A program made the position numbers and the translations under genes. Source: Methanobacteriota archaeon (GTDB lineage Archaea; Methanobacteriota; Methanobacteria; Methanobacteriales; Methanobacteriaceae). Taken from it: a stretch of DNA of 6,939 nt. The stretch covers positions 1 to 6,939 of the forward strand of contig JAEZKE010000083.1 in the NCBI GenBank assembly GCA_023436175.1. The letters run 5' to 3'. Under the pieces are notes generated by a model that worked only from the letters and a program-made list of their open reading frames with translations, was not told where the DNA came from and searched no databases. Positions 1 through 5,506 of the stretch are shown here, piece by piece (positions within the stretch are counted from its first letter, which is position 1; each line of letters begins with the position of its first letter).

Positions 1-39
1 TGGCAGGCCAGAGTCTTAACCAGACTGGACTAACGTCGC
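1..39 (-). tRNA. tRNA-Gly (anticodon GCC), 5' half, cut by window edge
   Basis: Read on the minus strand from position 39, the sequence folds as the 5' part of a tRNA. It has a 7-base acceptor strand GCGACGT, then T8 and A9, and a D arm whose GTC (10-12) pairs with GAC (23-25). A14, G15, G18-G19 and A21 are in their standard places. The anticodon 5' stem CTGGC follows, and a loop beginning C-T-GCC-A. T33 precedes GCC, so the anticodon reads glycine codons GGC and GGT. The window ends at about tRNA position 37, so the 3' half, a possible intron and an encoded CCA cannot be judged. Position 13:22 is a C-A mismatch. The identity rests on the anticodon and on the geometry. Confidence 0.88.
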
Positions 40-71
40 ATACCAGCATACCATCCTTTTTGGGTTCATCC

Positions 72-87
72 TATATAAACTTTTAGG
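72..87 (-). promoter_or_regulatory. TATA box and BRE of the tRNA-Gly gene
   Basis: On the minus strand this reads CCTAAAA followed by GTTTATATA, an A-rich BRE-like element directly upstream of a near-consensus archaeal TATA box. Transcription would start about 25 bases downstream, near position 50, roughly a dozen bases before the tRNA 5' end at 39. That is the spacing expected for an archaeal tRNA gene. Confidence 0.7.
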
Positions 88-162
88 TTTTCGATGAGGT
101 CAAATGTCAAATTATATTTGAAATCAAACGTGTTGAATACTTTCTTTATTAATTTTAATATG

Positions 163-1209
163 TTATATCCATTTTTTTCTTCTAAAGTACAGTAACATAA
201 AGATTGCAACTATTAAAAGTATAATTAAAACAGCAGGATATCCTAATGGTTCCCTGAGTTCGGGCATATTATTGAAATTCATCCCATAAAGGCCAACAAT
301 AAATGTCAAAGGAACAAATATGGTTGATATCACTGTTAAAACTCTTACTATCTCATTTAATTTGTTACTTGTACTTGATAAATAGATATCAAGTATTTCC
401 GAAACTCTATCTCTTAAAGACTCTAACATCTCAAAGATCTGTAAGGAGTGATCATAAACATCTCTGAAATAATAATCTGTTGATTCATCAATTTGAAAAT
501 ATTCAGATGACTCAAGGGTACTCAACATCCCCCTCAGTGGTCTAATTGTCTTTCTTAGTGTTATAATATCCATTTTAATATTATGGATCCTTTTAAGGAC
601 TTCTGGATTTGTATTTTCTATTAAATTATATTCTATACGTTCTATATTGTCTTCAACCTTTTCTAAGTCCAAAAAATAACTGTCAATAATTGTGTCTATA
701 AGAGAATATAATAAATAATCAGCTCCTTTATTCCTTATTTGATTCTCTTTTATTTTTATTCTTTTGATAATTAAATCAAATATGGGTTCATCATCATCCT
801 GGAAAGAGATTACAAGATTCTTTTGGAGGATAAGGCTCACCTGTTTTGTTACCATACGATCATCATCGTTGATATCAAATAATTTCAAAACAATATAAAG
901 GTGGTCATTATAATCCTCTACTTTGGGGCGCTGATTTATATTTAATACATCTTCAAGTACCAGAGGATGTAAATTAAAACATTTACCTATTTTTCTTAAG
1001 GTTTCTACATCTTTAAGACCATTTACTTTTATCCAATTTATAGTATCTTCATTTGTAAATTCGGGACATTTTTCTATTGCTTTTTGGCTGAATATTTCTT
1101 TATTATATTCTATAAGATCCATTTTAATTGGTATGTCCTCTTTACCAGTGTAAACAAGTGATCCTGGCGGGAGGCCTGCTTTTTTGGGCCATTTCTTCAA
1201 ATTTAGCAT
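163..1209 (-). CDS. corA: CorA family divalent cation (Mg2+/Co2+) transporter
   Basis: 348 residues, a normal CorA length. Members form pentameric membrane channels carrying Mg2+ (also Co2+ or Ni2+), with a large cytoplasmic N-terminal domain and two C-terminal helices. The signature YGMNF is at residues 308-312 (G309-M310-N311), at the end of TM1 (about 289-308), and is followed by MPEL. TM2 is about 324-342 and the protein ends in a basic RRKKWI tail. The N-terminal domain has the typical GLPPGSLVYTG (12-22) and HPLVLEDVLN (81-90) with QRPKVE after it. Residues 165-290 are charged and helical, as in the CorA stalk. The ATG start gives the family's usual N-terminus; only a weak AGTGA precedes it. 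It is transcribed toward the tRNA gene and shares no operon here. Family assignment is firm, but ion preference cannot be read from the sequence. Confidence 0.96.
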   Translation of the reverse strand: MLNLKKWPKKAGLPPGSLVYTGKEDIPIKMDLIEYNKEIFSQKAIEKCPEFTNEDTINWIKVNGLKDVETLRKIGKCFNLHPLVLEDVLNINQRPKVEDYNDHLYIVLKLFDINDDDRMVTKQVSLILQKNLVISFQDDDEPIFDLIIKRIKIKENQIRNKGADYLLYSLIDTIIDSYFLDLEKVEDNIERIEYNLIENTNPEVLKRIHNIKMDIITLRKTIRPLRGMLSTLESSEYFQIDESTDYYFRDVYDHSLQIFEMLESLRDRVSEILDIYLSSTSNKLNEIVRVLTVISTIFVPLTFIVGLYGMNFNNMPELREPLGYPAVLIILLIVAIFMLLYFRRKKWI

Positions 1210-1369
1210 GTTTTCACTTTTAAAATTTATTTCATTTTAGATATCAATGCTGATTTTTGTTTTCTTATTTAACTTCTGAAACATTTTATTAAAACTTATA
1301 CTTAAAGTCGGATGATTTAATGTGTCTAAAGTTAAATAACTTAAATATTATTTGATAAGTTTAATTATT
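1210..1369. other. AT-rich upstream region of corA
   Basis: No open frame or RNA gene is visible. It must contain the corA promoter on the minus strand, but no TATA box stands out; several short A/T runs (for example around 1285-1300) could serve. The word ATACTTAAAGT at 1298-1308 recurs at 1482-1492, which may be chance in such AT-rich DNA. Confidence 0.4.
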
Positions 1370-1384
1370 CGAAACATTTATATG
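1370..1384 (+). promoter_or_regulatory. Strong archaeal promoter (BRE plus TATA box)
   Basis: CGAAAC (1370-1375) lies one base before TTTATATG (1377-1384), a close match to the BRE-TATA arrangement of Methanobacteriales promoters. The predicted transcription start is near 1403-1407, just before the first of several hairpins. The nearest conventional start codon downstream is about 250 bases away, so this promoter either drives a non-coding RNA or gives the zinc-ribbon gene a very long leader. The reverse strand also reads as a weaker TATA-like sequence, but without the BRE. Confidence 0.55.
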
Positions 1385-1404
1385 CGGAAAAAGGCAATTT
1401 ACTT

Positions 1405-1617
1405 CCGGCTTGTGTTACGATAAATTATGTAAAAAATTTTCGTGTAACATTTGATTTATAAAATACATGAAAATCAAGAAAATACTTAAAGTAGAAGACT
1501 GTTAAGTATAAGGGGCCGTATTGGTAGTAATAATCTTATTAACAATACTAAAACAATTCGTAGGTTAAAAACTGTTTAAATTGTAAACTAAGAATTAATT
1601 TAAATTAATTTTTATTT
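1405..1617 (+). ncRNA. Candidate structured non-coding RNA or long structured 5' leader
   Basis: Boundaries are inferred: the 5' end from the promoter at 1370-1384, the 3' end from a T-rich stretch with T5 at 1609-1613. Between them lie consecutive inverted repeats. TGTTAC (1413-1418) pairs with GTAACA (1444-1449), and AAATT (1422-1426) can extend it inside. ATACTTAA (1482-1489) pairs with TTAAGTAT (1502-1509); the helix continues as AGT/ACT after one bulged G (1501) to a 5-base loop, 11 pairs in all. GTATTG (1518-1523) pairs with CAATAC (1543-1548), with an inner 5-pair helix at 1528-1541. GTTTA (1574-1578) pairs with TAAAC (1584-1588) near the T-rich end. No known RNA family is recognised. 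AT-rich DNA makes weak hairpins by chance, but the 11-pair helix and its position behind a strong promoter are better than background. Confidence 0.3.
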
Positions 1618-1646
1618 ATGATATCAGATTAAGATTCAAATATATT

Positions 1647-1651
1647 GGGGG
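1647..1651 (+). promoter_or_regulatory. Purine-rich ribosome binding site that points to an ATT start
   Basis: A run of five G residues ends 6 bases before the ATT at 1658. No ATG, GTG or TTG lies at a suitable distance in the reading frame of the zinc-ribbon protein. In contrast, the in-frame GTG at 1715 has no purine-rich site in front of it. This supports initiation at 1658. Confidence 0.45.
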
Positions 1652-1657
1652 TTCACG

Positions 1658-2110
1658 ATTAGTCATCAAATTACAGCAATAAAATATTGTAAGTGGTGTG
1701 GTAAACCATTTGAAGTGAAATCACCAAATCAAAAATATTGTCCAGCGGATATAAGTAATTGTAGTCAGGAAGCTAAGCGTGAAAGCTGGCGGAAGGCATC
1801 CGGAAAATATAGAAAGAACTATAAAGATATTCCAACGCTTTCACAAGTGTACAAATTAGGATCGGGGCTTTTAAGTTGTCACTCTCAAGTTGATTTCGAT
1901 AAAGAGTATCTTGCTATACAAAAAGAAAAGAAAAGACTAAAATTACATGGAGTAATGATAGGTTTAAGTGCGGGAATTCAATTGACTTCCCGGCCTTTTA
2001 TTGAAAATACTTTACAAAGGGGTATTAATCCTTTTTTTGACAATCCTCAATTATTATTTTTAGTTATAATACTGGTGGGAGTTCTTGTTTTTGGAATATA
2101 TCATAAGTAA
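1658..2110 (+). CDS. Small zinc-ribbon protein with C-terminal membrane helix, function unknown
   Basis: I do not recognise a named family. Counting from the ATT at 1658 (150 residues), the N-terminus carries a treble-clef or zinc-ribbon-like site: C11-x2-C14, then NQKYC (C28) and C35, followed by a basic, aromatic stretch (KRESWRKASGKYRKNYK). The CGKxF...NQKYC pattern is typical of small metal-binding modules that often touch nucleic acid or proteins. The middle is charged, and the C-terminus has one strong hydrophobic segment (about residues 131-148), suggesting a tail-anchored protein with the zinc domain in the cytoplasm. The frame is open back to a stop at 1619 but has no ATG, GTG or TTG before 1715. 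Starting at GTG 1715 would leave 131 residues and remove C11 and C14, so I prefer the ATT start. It may have its own weak promoter near 1610-1620, or be read from the promoter at 1370. That the frame is coding is fairly sure; start and role are not. Confidence 0.72.
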   Translation: MSHQITAIKYCKWCGKPFEVKSPNQKYCPADISNCSQEAKRESWRKASGKYRKNYKDIPTLSQVYKLGSGLLSCHSQVDFDKEYLAIQKEKKRLKLHGVMIGLSAGIQLTSRPFIENTLQRGINPFFDNPQLLFLVIILVGVLVFGIYHK

Positions 2111-2126
2111 TACTTCAACCAATTTT

Positions 2127-2137
2127 TTTATATAAAA
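2127..2137 (+). promoter_or_regulatory. TATA box of the exchanger-usp operon
   Basis: TTTATATAAAA lies 17 bases after the stop of the zinc-ribbon gene and about 70 bases before the exchanger start. A transcription start near 2157 would leave a leader of about 50 bases. The T7 run at 2123-2129 that overlaps it could also terminate the upstream transcript. The word GTTAATT occurs twice around the predicted start (2146-2152 and 2162-2168). Confidence 0.5.
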
Positions 2138-2208
2138 CTATGATGGTTAATTATGGTACAAGTTAATTGTCCATTTATTATTAATTTAATAAAAAAATTG
2201 GTGAGTTT

Positions 2209-3207
2209 ATGGAAATATTTTTAGTAGAACTAATTGTAATTCTAATAATTTCTTTGCTTATAGTAATAAAATCAGCAGACATCTTTGTTGACAATTTGGT
2301 AGAAATCGGTGCTTTATTGGGAATATCTCAAATAATACTCGGAGTTACAGCGTCTGCAATTGGAACTTCTCTTCCAGAATTTGGTTCTGCAATGATAGCT
2401 ACCTTAAGTGGTAGTGTGGATATAGGGGTTGGAACTGTAATTGGATCAAATATATGGAACATTGCAGGAATACTTGGTATAACTGCGGCTTTTACAGGCG
2501 TTATAAAATCGGATACCCGGGGACTTAGAAGGGACGGGGCAGTTACACTTGCCACAGCGCTTATACTTATGTTTTTCATGTTCTTTGGGGATATTGGAAA
2601 AATAGCGGCTGTTGTCATGATAATTGTATATGCATTTTACCTTAGAAGTTTAATAAAAGCCCAGAAGGAAGATTCTGAAAATAATAAAGATGTAATTGAA
2701 GAAAAATCGGAACTTGAAAACCATAATGAAAAGTCCGGGTCTAAACTTAGATCAATCAGTTCTAAGACATTGATATGGACAATAATTGGATTTGCAGGAC
2801 TGGTAGTAGGATGCAGGTTATTGGTTTATAGTGGAACAGGAATTGGGGAGATTTTAGGTATACCTCAAATGATAATGGGTCTATTTGTACTTGCTATTGG
2901 AACAAGTATTCCAGAACTTGTTGTCACGTTTTCTTCTGCCCGGAAAGGTTTACATGATTTATCAATAGGAACCGTACTTGGAAGTAACACATTTAATATA
3001 CTTATAGGAATTGGAGTACCTGCTCTTATTTTGAATGTTCCTGTAGACCATACTTCACTTATCTTCGATGCTCCTGCAATGATTTTTGTTACAGTACTGT
3101 TGATATTACTTATAAAAAGAGACATGAAACTTTCAAGAATCGATGGATTGATTTTACTGGCAACATATATAGCTTATGCAGTAATAAGAATATTTGTATT
3201 TGGGTGA
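2209..3207 (+). CDS. Calcium/sodium antiporter, CaCA family (NCX_Mj/YrbG-like)
   Basis: 332 residues with the two inverted alpha repeats of the cation/Ca2+ exchanger superfamily, which swaps Na+ or H+ for Ca2+ across the membrane. Repeat 1 has GTSLPE (52-57) and GSNIWNI (79-85); repeat 2 has GTSIPE (231-236) and GSNTFNI (258-264). About ten hydrophobic helices are visible, five per half. From recalled numbering of the Methanocaldococcus jannaschii exchanger NCX_Mj, ion-site residues A47, T50, S51, E54, S77, N81, A206, T209, S210, E213 and S236 match A50, T53, S54, E57, S80, N84, A229, T232, S233, E236 and S259. D240 is replaced by N263. The halves are joined by a longer, acidic hydrophilic loop (about 150-186). 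The ATG is set by GGTGA at 2200-2204, four bases upstream. It forms an operon with the downstream usp gene. The family is certain; the actual cations are not. Confidence 0.94.
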   Translation: MEIFLVELIVILIISLLIVIKSADIFVDNLVEIGALLGISQIILGVTASAIGTSLPEFGSAMIATLSGSVDIGVGTVIGSNIWNIAGILGITAAFTGVIKSDTRGLRRDGAVTLATALILMFFMFFGDIGKIAAVVMIIVYAFYLRSLIKAQKEDSENNKDVIEEKSELENHNEKSGSKLRSISSKTLIWTIIGFAGLVVGCRLLVYSGTGIGEILGIPQMIMGLFVLAIGTSIPELVVTFSSARKGLHDLSIGTVLGSNTFNILIGIGVPALILNVPVDHTSLIFDAPAMIFVTVLLILLIKRDMKLSRIDGLILLATYIAYAVIRIFVFG

Positions 3208-3211
3208 TAAT

Positions 3212-3661
3212 ATGTATAAAAAAATATTGGTTACAAGTACTGGCGAATATTTAGATGAAATAATAGGACATACTCTTGATTTGATACATGGAAGGTCAAT
3301 GGAAGTCATTGGTCTTTATGTGGCAGATACATCTGCTCCTTTTTTAACTCCACGTAAAGTTAAAGAAATGATGGTTAATGAGCTGAAAAACCAAGGAAAA
3401 GAAATTTTAGAAAGCATGGGGCAGGAGTTCAAAAAATCCAGTGCGATAAACTTCAAACCGATTCTTATTGAGGGAGATCCTGCAGAAAAGATCGTTGAAA
3501 TTGCTGAAGAAGAAAATGTAGATGTAATAATCATGGGAACCGGAAAAAGCAAAATAGATAAGCACTTATTAGGCAGCGTATCTGAAAAAGTCGTCCACTC
3601 CGCTCCATGTACAGTACTTTTAATAAGGTCAAAACATAAGCCTTTAGAACAAATCAAATAG
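3212..3661 (+). CDS. Universal stress protein (UspA family)
   Basis: 149 residues, the length of a single-domain Usp. These are cytoplasmic dimeric alpha/beta proteins, often ATP-binding, that respond to stress. Visible are the first strand KKILVTSTG (3-11), VIGLYVAD (32-39), GDPAEKIVEIAEEENVDVII (88-107) and the nucleotide-loop region around MGTGK and LLGSVSEKVV (108-128), ending in the last strand CTVLLIR (133-139). The loop is G109-T-G111-x9-G121-S122, one residue shorter than the classical G-x2-G-x9-G(S/T), so ATP binding is likely but not certain. The ATG at 3212 is preferred over an in-frame TTG at 3194, because GGTGA (3203-3207) sits four bases before it. The TGA stop of the exchanger lies inside that site, so the two genes are almost surely co-transcribed and translationally coupled. 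A job in stress control of the exchanger is inference. Confidence 0.94.
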   Translation: MYKKILVTSTGEYLDEIIGHTLDLIHGRSMEVIGLYVADTSAPFLTPRKVKEMMVNELKNQGKEILESMGQEFKKSSAINFKPILIEGDPAEKIVEIAEEENVDVIIMGTGKSKIDKHLLGSVSEKVVHSAPCTVLLIRSKHKPLEQIK

Positions 3662-3709
3662 ATTCACTTAAAAAATTAATTTAATTTAAAATTTTATTTT
3701 ACATTTTTT
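3662..3709. terminator. Bidirectional oligo-T terminator between usp and cobQ
   Basis: The two genes converge here with only 46 bases between their stop codons. On the plus strand, T runs at 3692-3695, 3697-3700 and 3704-3709, continued by T8 at 3714-3721 inside the cobQ end, would stop the exchanger-usp transcript. On the minus strand, A6 at 3670-3675 reads as T6 after the cobQ stop. Archaeal RNA polymerase terminates at such T tracts without needing a hairpin. Confidence 0.6.
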
Positions 3710-5237
3710 ACTGTTTTTTTTCAATAGATTCTTCAACTAATTTTAAGTCTATGTTTTCTTCAACGATTTCTGCCAGCCTATCAATTGAGTACTTCTTTAA
3801 AGTTTCAAAATTATCTTCATTAAAACCAAGTATATCAAGACCATTTTGAGCCCTTAAATAATCTGTAAAGAATCTTCTAAACGTGAAATTGTGGAATATT
3901 CCATGTAAATAAGTACCTGCAGTATATCCGTTTACTGCCCCATCATATGGGGATGAAGGATGATTTCCACACCCCGCAATGATTTTGAACAGTGGTTTTG
4001 ATTCTCCAAGAATTGTAATGCCTTCATGCAGTTCATATCCTTTTACAGATTCTCCTTTTATTCCCTTGAAAATCCCGTTTCCAATGACACTCGCTTTACT
4101 CTGGGTAACAATTTTGTCAATTCGTTCAAATTTTGCTTTAGCATCTAAAATACCGATTCCATCAACAGTGCCGTACTTGGATTCTTTAAACGAGTCGTCG
4201 ATTATCTTTTTTCCAAGCATCTGGTATCCTCCACATATTCCAAAAACAGGTATTTCCCCTGATAAATTAGCGATTTCATCTGTAAAACCCGCTTCATTTA
4301 AAGCTATCATATCATTTACGGTGTTTCTTGTCCCGGGGAGTATCAAAGCATCTACATTCCCTATTTCATCTCCCATTTCTATTAATTTTATACCAATATC
4401 TGGTTCGTATTCAAGGGGATCTATATCTGTAAAATTAGAAATTCTTGGAAGACGCATTACTCCAATGGTTATTTTCTCATTTTTACTGTATTTTCGCTCT
4501 GATAGGGATGCTGAATCTTCTTCTGGAAGTTTTAAGCTTTCATCGTAGGGCATAACACCAAGAACAGGGGATCCTACAATCTCTTCAATTTGGCGAATTC
4601 CCGGCTTTAATATATCCAAGTTACCTCTAAATTTGTTGATTATAATTCCCTTTATTCGTTTTCTATGTTTTTCTTCGAGAAGGGCAAAAGTTCCGGCAAT
4701 AGATGCAAAAACTCCACCTCTGTCAATATCAGCAACTAATATGACATCAGCATCTGCCATCTCTGCTATTTTCATGTTTGCAAGATCTCTGTCCTGCATG
4801 TTTATTTCTGCAGGAGATCCTGCTCCTTCTATGATGATTACATCATATTGTTTTTTTAATGTGTCTAATGATATTTTAATGGCTTCTAAAGCCTGTTCTC
4901 TAAAAGAATTCTGGTAATCATAGAAATTCATATCACTTACAGGCTTTCCATGCACTATTACCTGAGATATGAAATCTTCCTTTGGTTTAAGAAGGATTGG
5001 GTTCATATGGTATGAAGGTTCAACTCCTGCTGCTTCAGCCTGTAGAACCTGTGCAATTGCTATTTCTGCATTTTCATATGTTGTGTATGAGTTAAGGGAC
5101 ATGTTTTGAGATTTAAACGGTGCAACTGGGTATCCTCTTTTTGAAAATATTCTGCAAAGTGCAGCTACAACAACACTTTTTCCAGCATTTGATGAAGTTC
5201 CCTGTACCATTATGCATCGGGTTTTATTAGAACGCAA
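3708..5237 (-). CDS. cobQ: Cobyric acid synthase (glutamine-hydrolysing), CobQ/CbiP
   Basis: 509 residues, the usual length. The enzyme amidates four peripheral side chains (b, d, e and g) of adenosylcobyrinic acid a,c-diamide, using glutamine and ATP, in cobamide biosynthesis. The N-terminal synthetase domain has the P-loop-like GTSSNAGKS (13-21), FKSQNMSLNS (41-50), IIEGAGSPAEIN (135-146) and DIDRGGVFAS (170-179). The C-terminal class I glutamine amidotransferase domain has PGTRNT (301-306), the nucleophile elbow GICGGYQML with C335, and YLHGIFHN with H445. All key residues are present. The start is TTG with GGAGG eight bases upstream; an ATG nine codons later (5210) would cut into the first strand and has no ribosome site. 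No other cobamide genes are in view. The product serves cobamide supply, used by the methanogen Mtr complex among others. Confidence 0.96.
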   Translation of the reverse strand: MRSNKTRCIMVQGTSSNAGKSVVVAALCRIFSKRGYPVAPFKSQNMSLNSYTTYENAEIAIAQVLQAEAAGVEPSYHMNPILLKPKEDFISQVIVHGKPVSDMNFYDYQNSFREQALEAIKISLDTLKKQYDVIIIEGAGSPAEINMQDRDLANMKIAEMADADVILVADIDRGGVFASIAGTFALLEEKHRKRIKGIIINKFRGNLDILKPGIRQIEEIVGSPVLGVMPYDESLKLPEEDSASLSERKYSKNEKITIGVMRLPRISNFTDIDPLEYEPDIGIKLIEMGDEIGNVDALILPGTRNTVNDMIALNEAGFTDEIANLSGEIPVFGICGGYQMLGKKIIDDSFKESKYGTVDGIGILDAKAKFERIDKIVTQSKASVIGNGIFKGIKGESVKGYELHEGITILGESKPLFKIIAGCGNHPSSPYDGAVNGYTAGTYLHGIFHNFTFRRFFTDYLRAQNGLDILGFNEDNFETLKKYSIDRLAEIVEENIDLKLVEESIEKKQ

Positions 5238-5245
5238 AAATTTAG

Positions 5246-5250
5246 CCTCC
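5246..5250 (-). promoter_or_regulatory. GGAGG ribosome binding site that fixes the TTG start of cobQ
   Basis: On the minus strand GGAGG ends eight bases before the TTG at 5237, an ideal distance. This favours the TTG over the ATG at 5210. A TATATATA sequence sits immediately upstream (about 5252-5259), too close to be the promoter of an mRNA carrying this site. Confidence 0.65.
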
Positions 5251-5491
5251 GTATATATAACTGATTTACATTATGAACATTTGAAAATATACTCTACCTT
5301 TTAAACTTAATTTATTTCAAAATTGTTTCAATATTGTTTTCACTTTATATAAAATTTATAAAATTTTGAAAGTAATTTGATAATAATTTTATTATGTTAT
5401 AATTTCCAAAAATAGTAATAATGGTGATACAATAAGATAAAAACTTCCATATTTAAAGAAATTTCAAAATTTAGCACACCAAAAACTTAAT
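5251..5491. other. Divergent intergenic region between cobQ and the Sm-like gene
   Basis: Both neighbours are transcribed away from this AT-rich stretch. For cobQ, TATATTTT on the minus strand (5284-5291) would place a start near 5264 and keep the GGAGG in the leader. The near-symmetrical TTTATATAAAA at 5344-5354 could serve either strand. ATATTTAA at 5449-5456 would give the Sm-like gene a leader of about 30 bases. Two similar words, ATTGTTTCA (5322-5330) and ATTGTTTTCA (5333-5342), repeat one helical turn apart beside the 5344 TATA box. None of the promoter choices is secure. Confidence 0.35.
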
Positions 5492-5506
5492 TTGAGGGGG
5501 ATAATA

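Noticed and set aside
1385..1407. CGGAA/TTCCG inverted repeat just after the 1377-1384 TATA box
   Set aside because: It lies mostly before the predicted transcription start, so it would not be in the RNA, and five pairs are too few to argue for an operator.
1298..1492. ATACTTAAAGT repeated at 1298-1308 and 1482-1492
   Set aside because: Two copies of an 11-base A/T-rich word 184 bases apart with no symmetry or promoter link; chance is enough.
1467..1505. 12-residue frame MKIKKILKVEDC in the candidate RNA
   Set aside because: No ribosome site precedes it and most of its second half is one arm and loop of the strongest hairpin.
3194..3211. TTG 3194 as start of the stress protein
   Set aside because: It overlaps the exchanger end and has no ribosome site, whereas GGTGA sits four bases before ATG 3212 and gives the normal Usp N-terminus.
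2328..3657. Minus-strand open frames opposite the exchanger and usp genes
   Set aside because: They are antisense shadows of conserved coding sequence with no ribosome sites or recognisable motifs.
3979..4917. Plus-strand open frames opposite cobQ (3979-4548 and 4633-4917)
   Set aside because: They lie antisense inside the well-supported cobQ gene, have low-complexity Ser/Ile/Pro composition and no domain; they are shadows of its codons.
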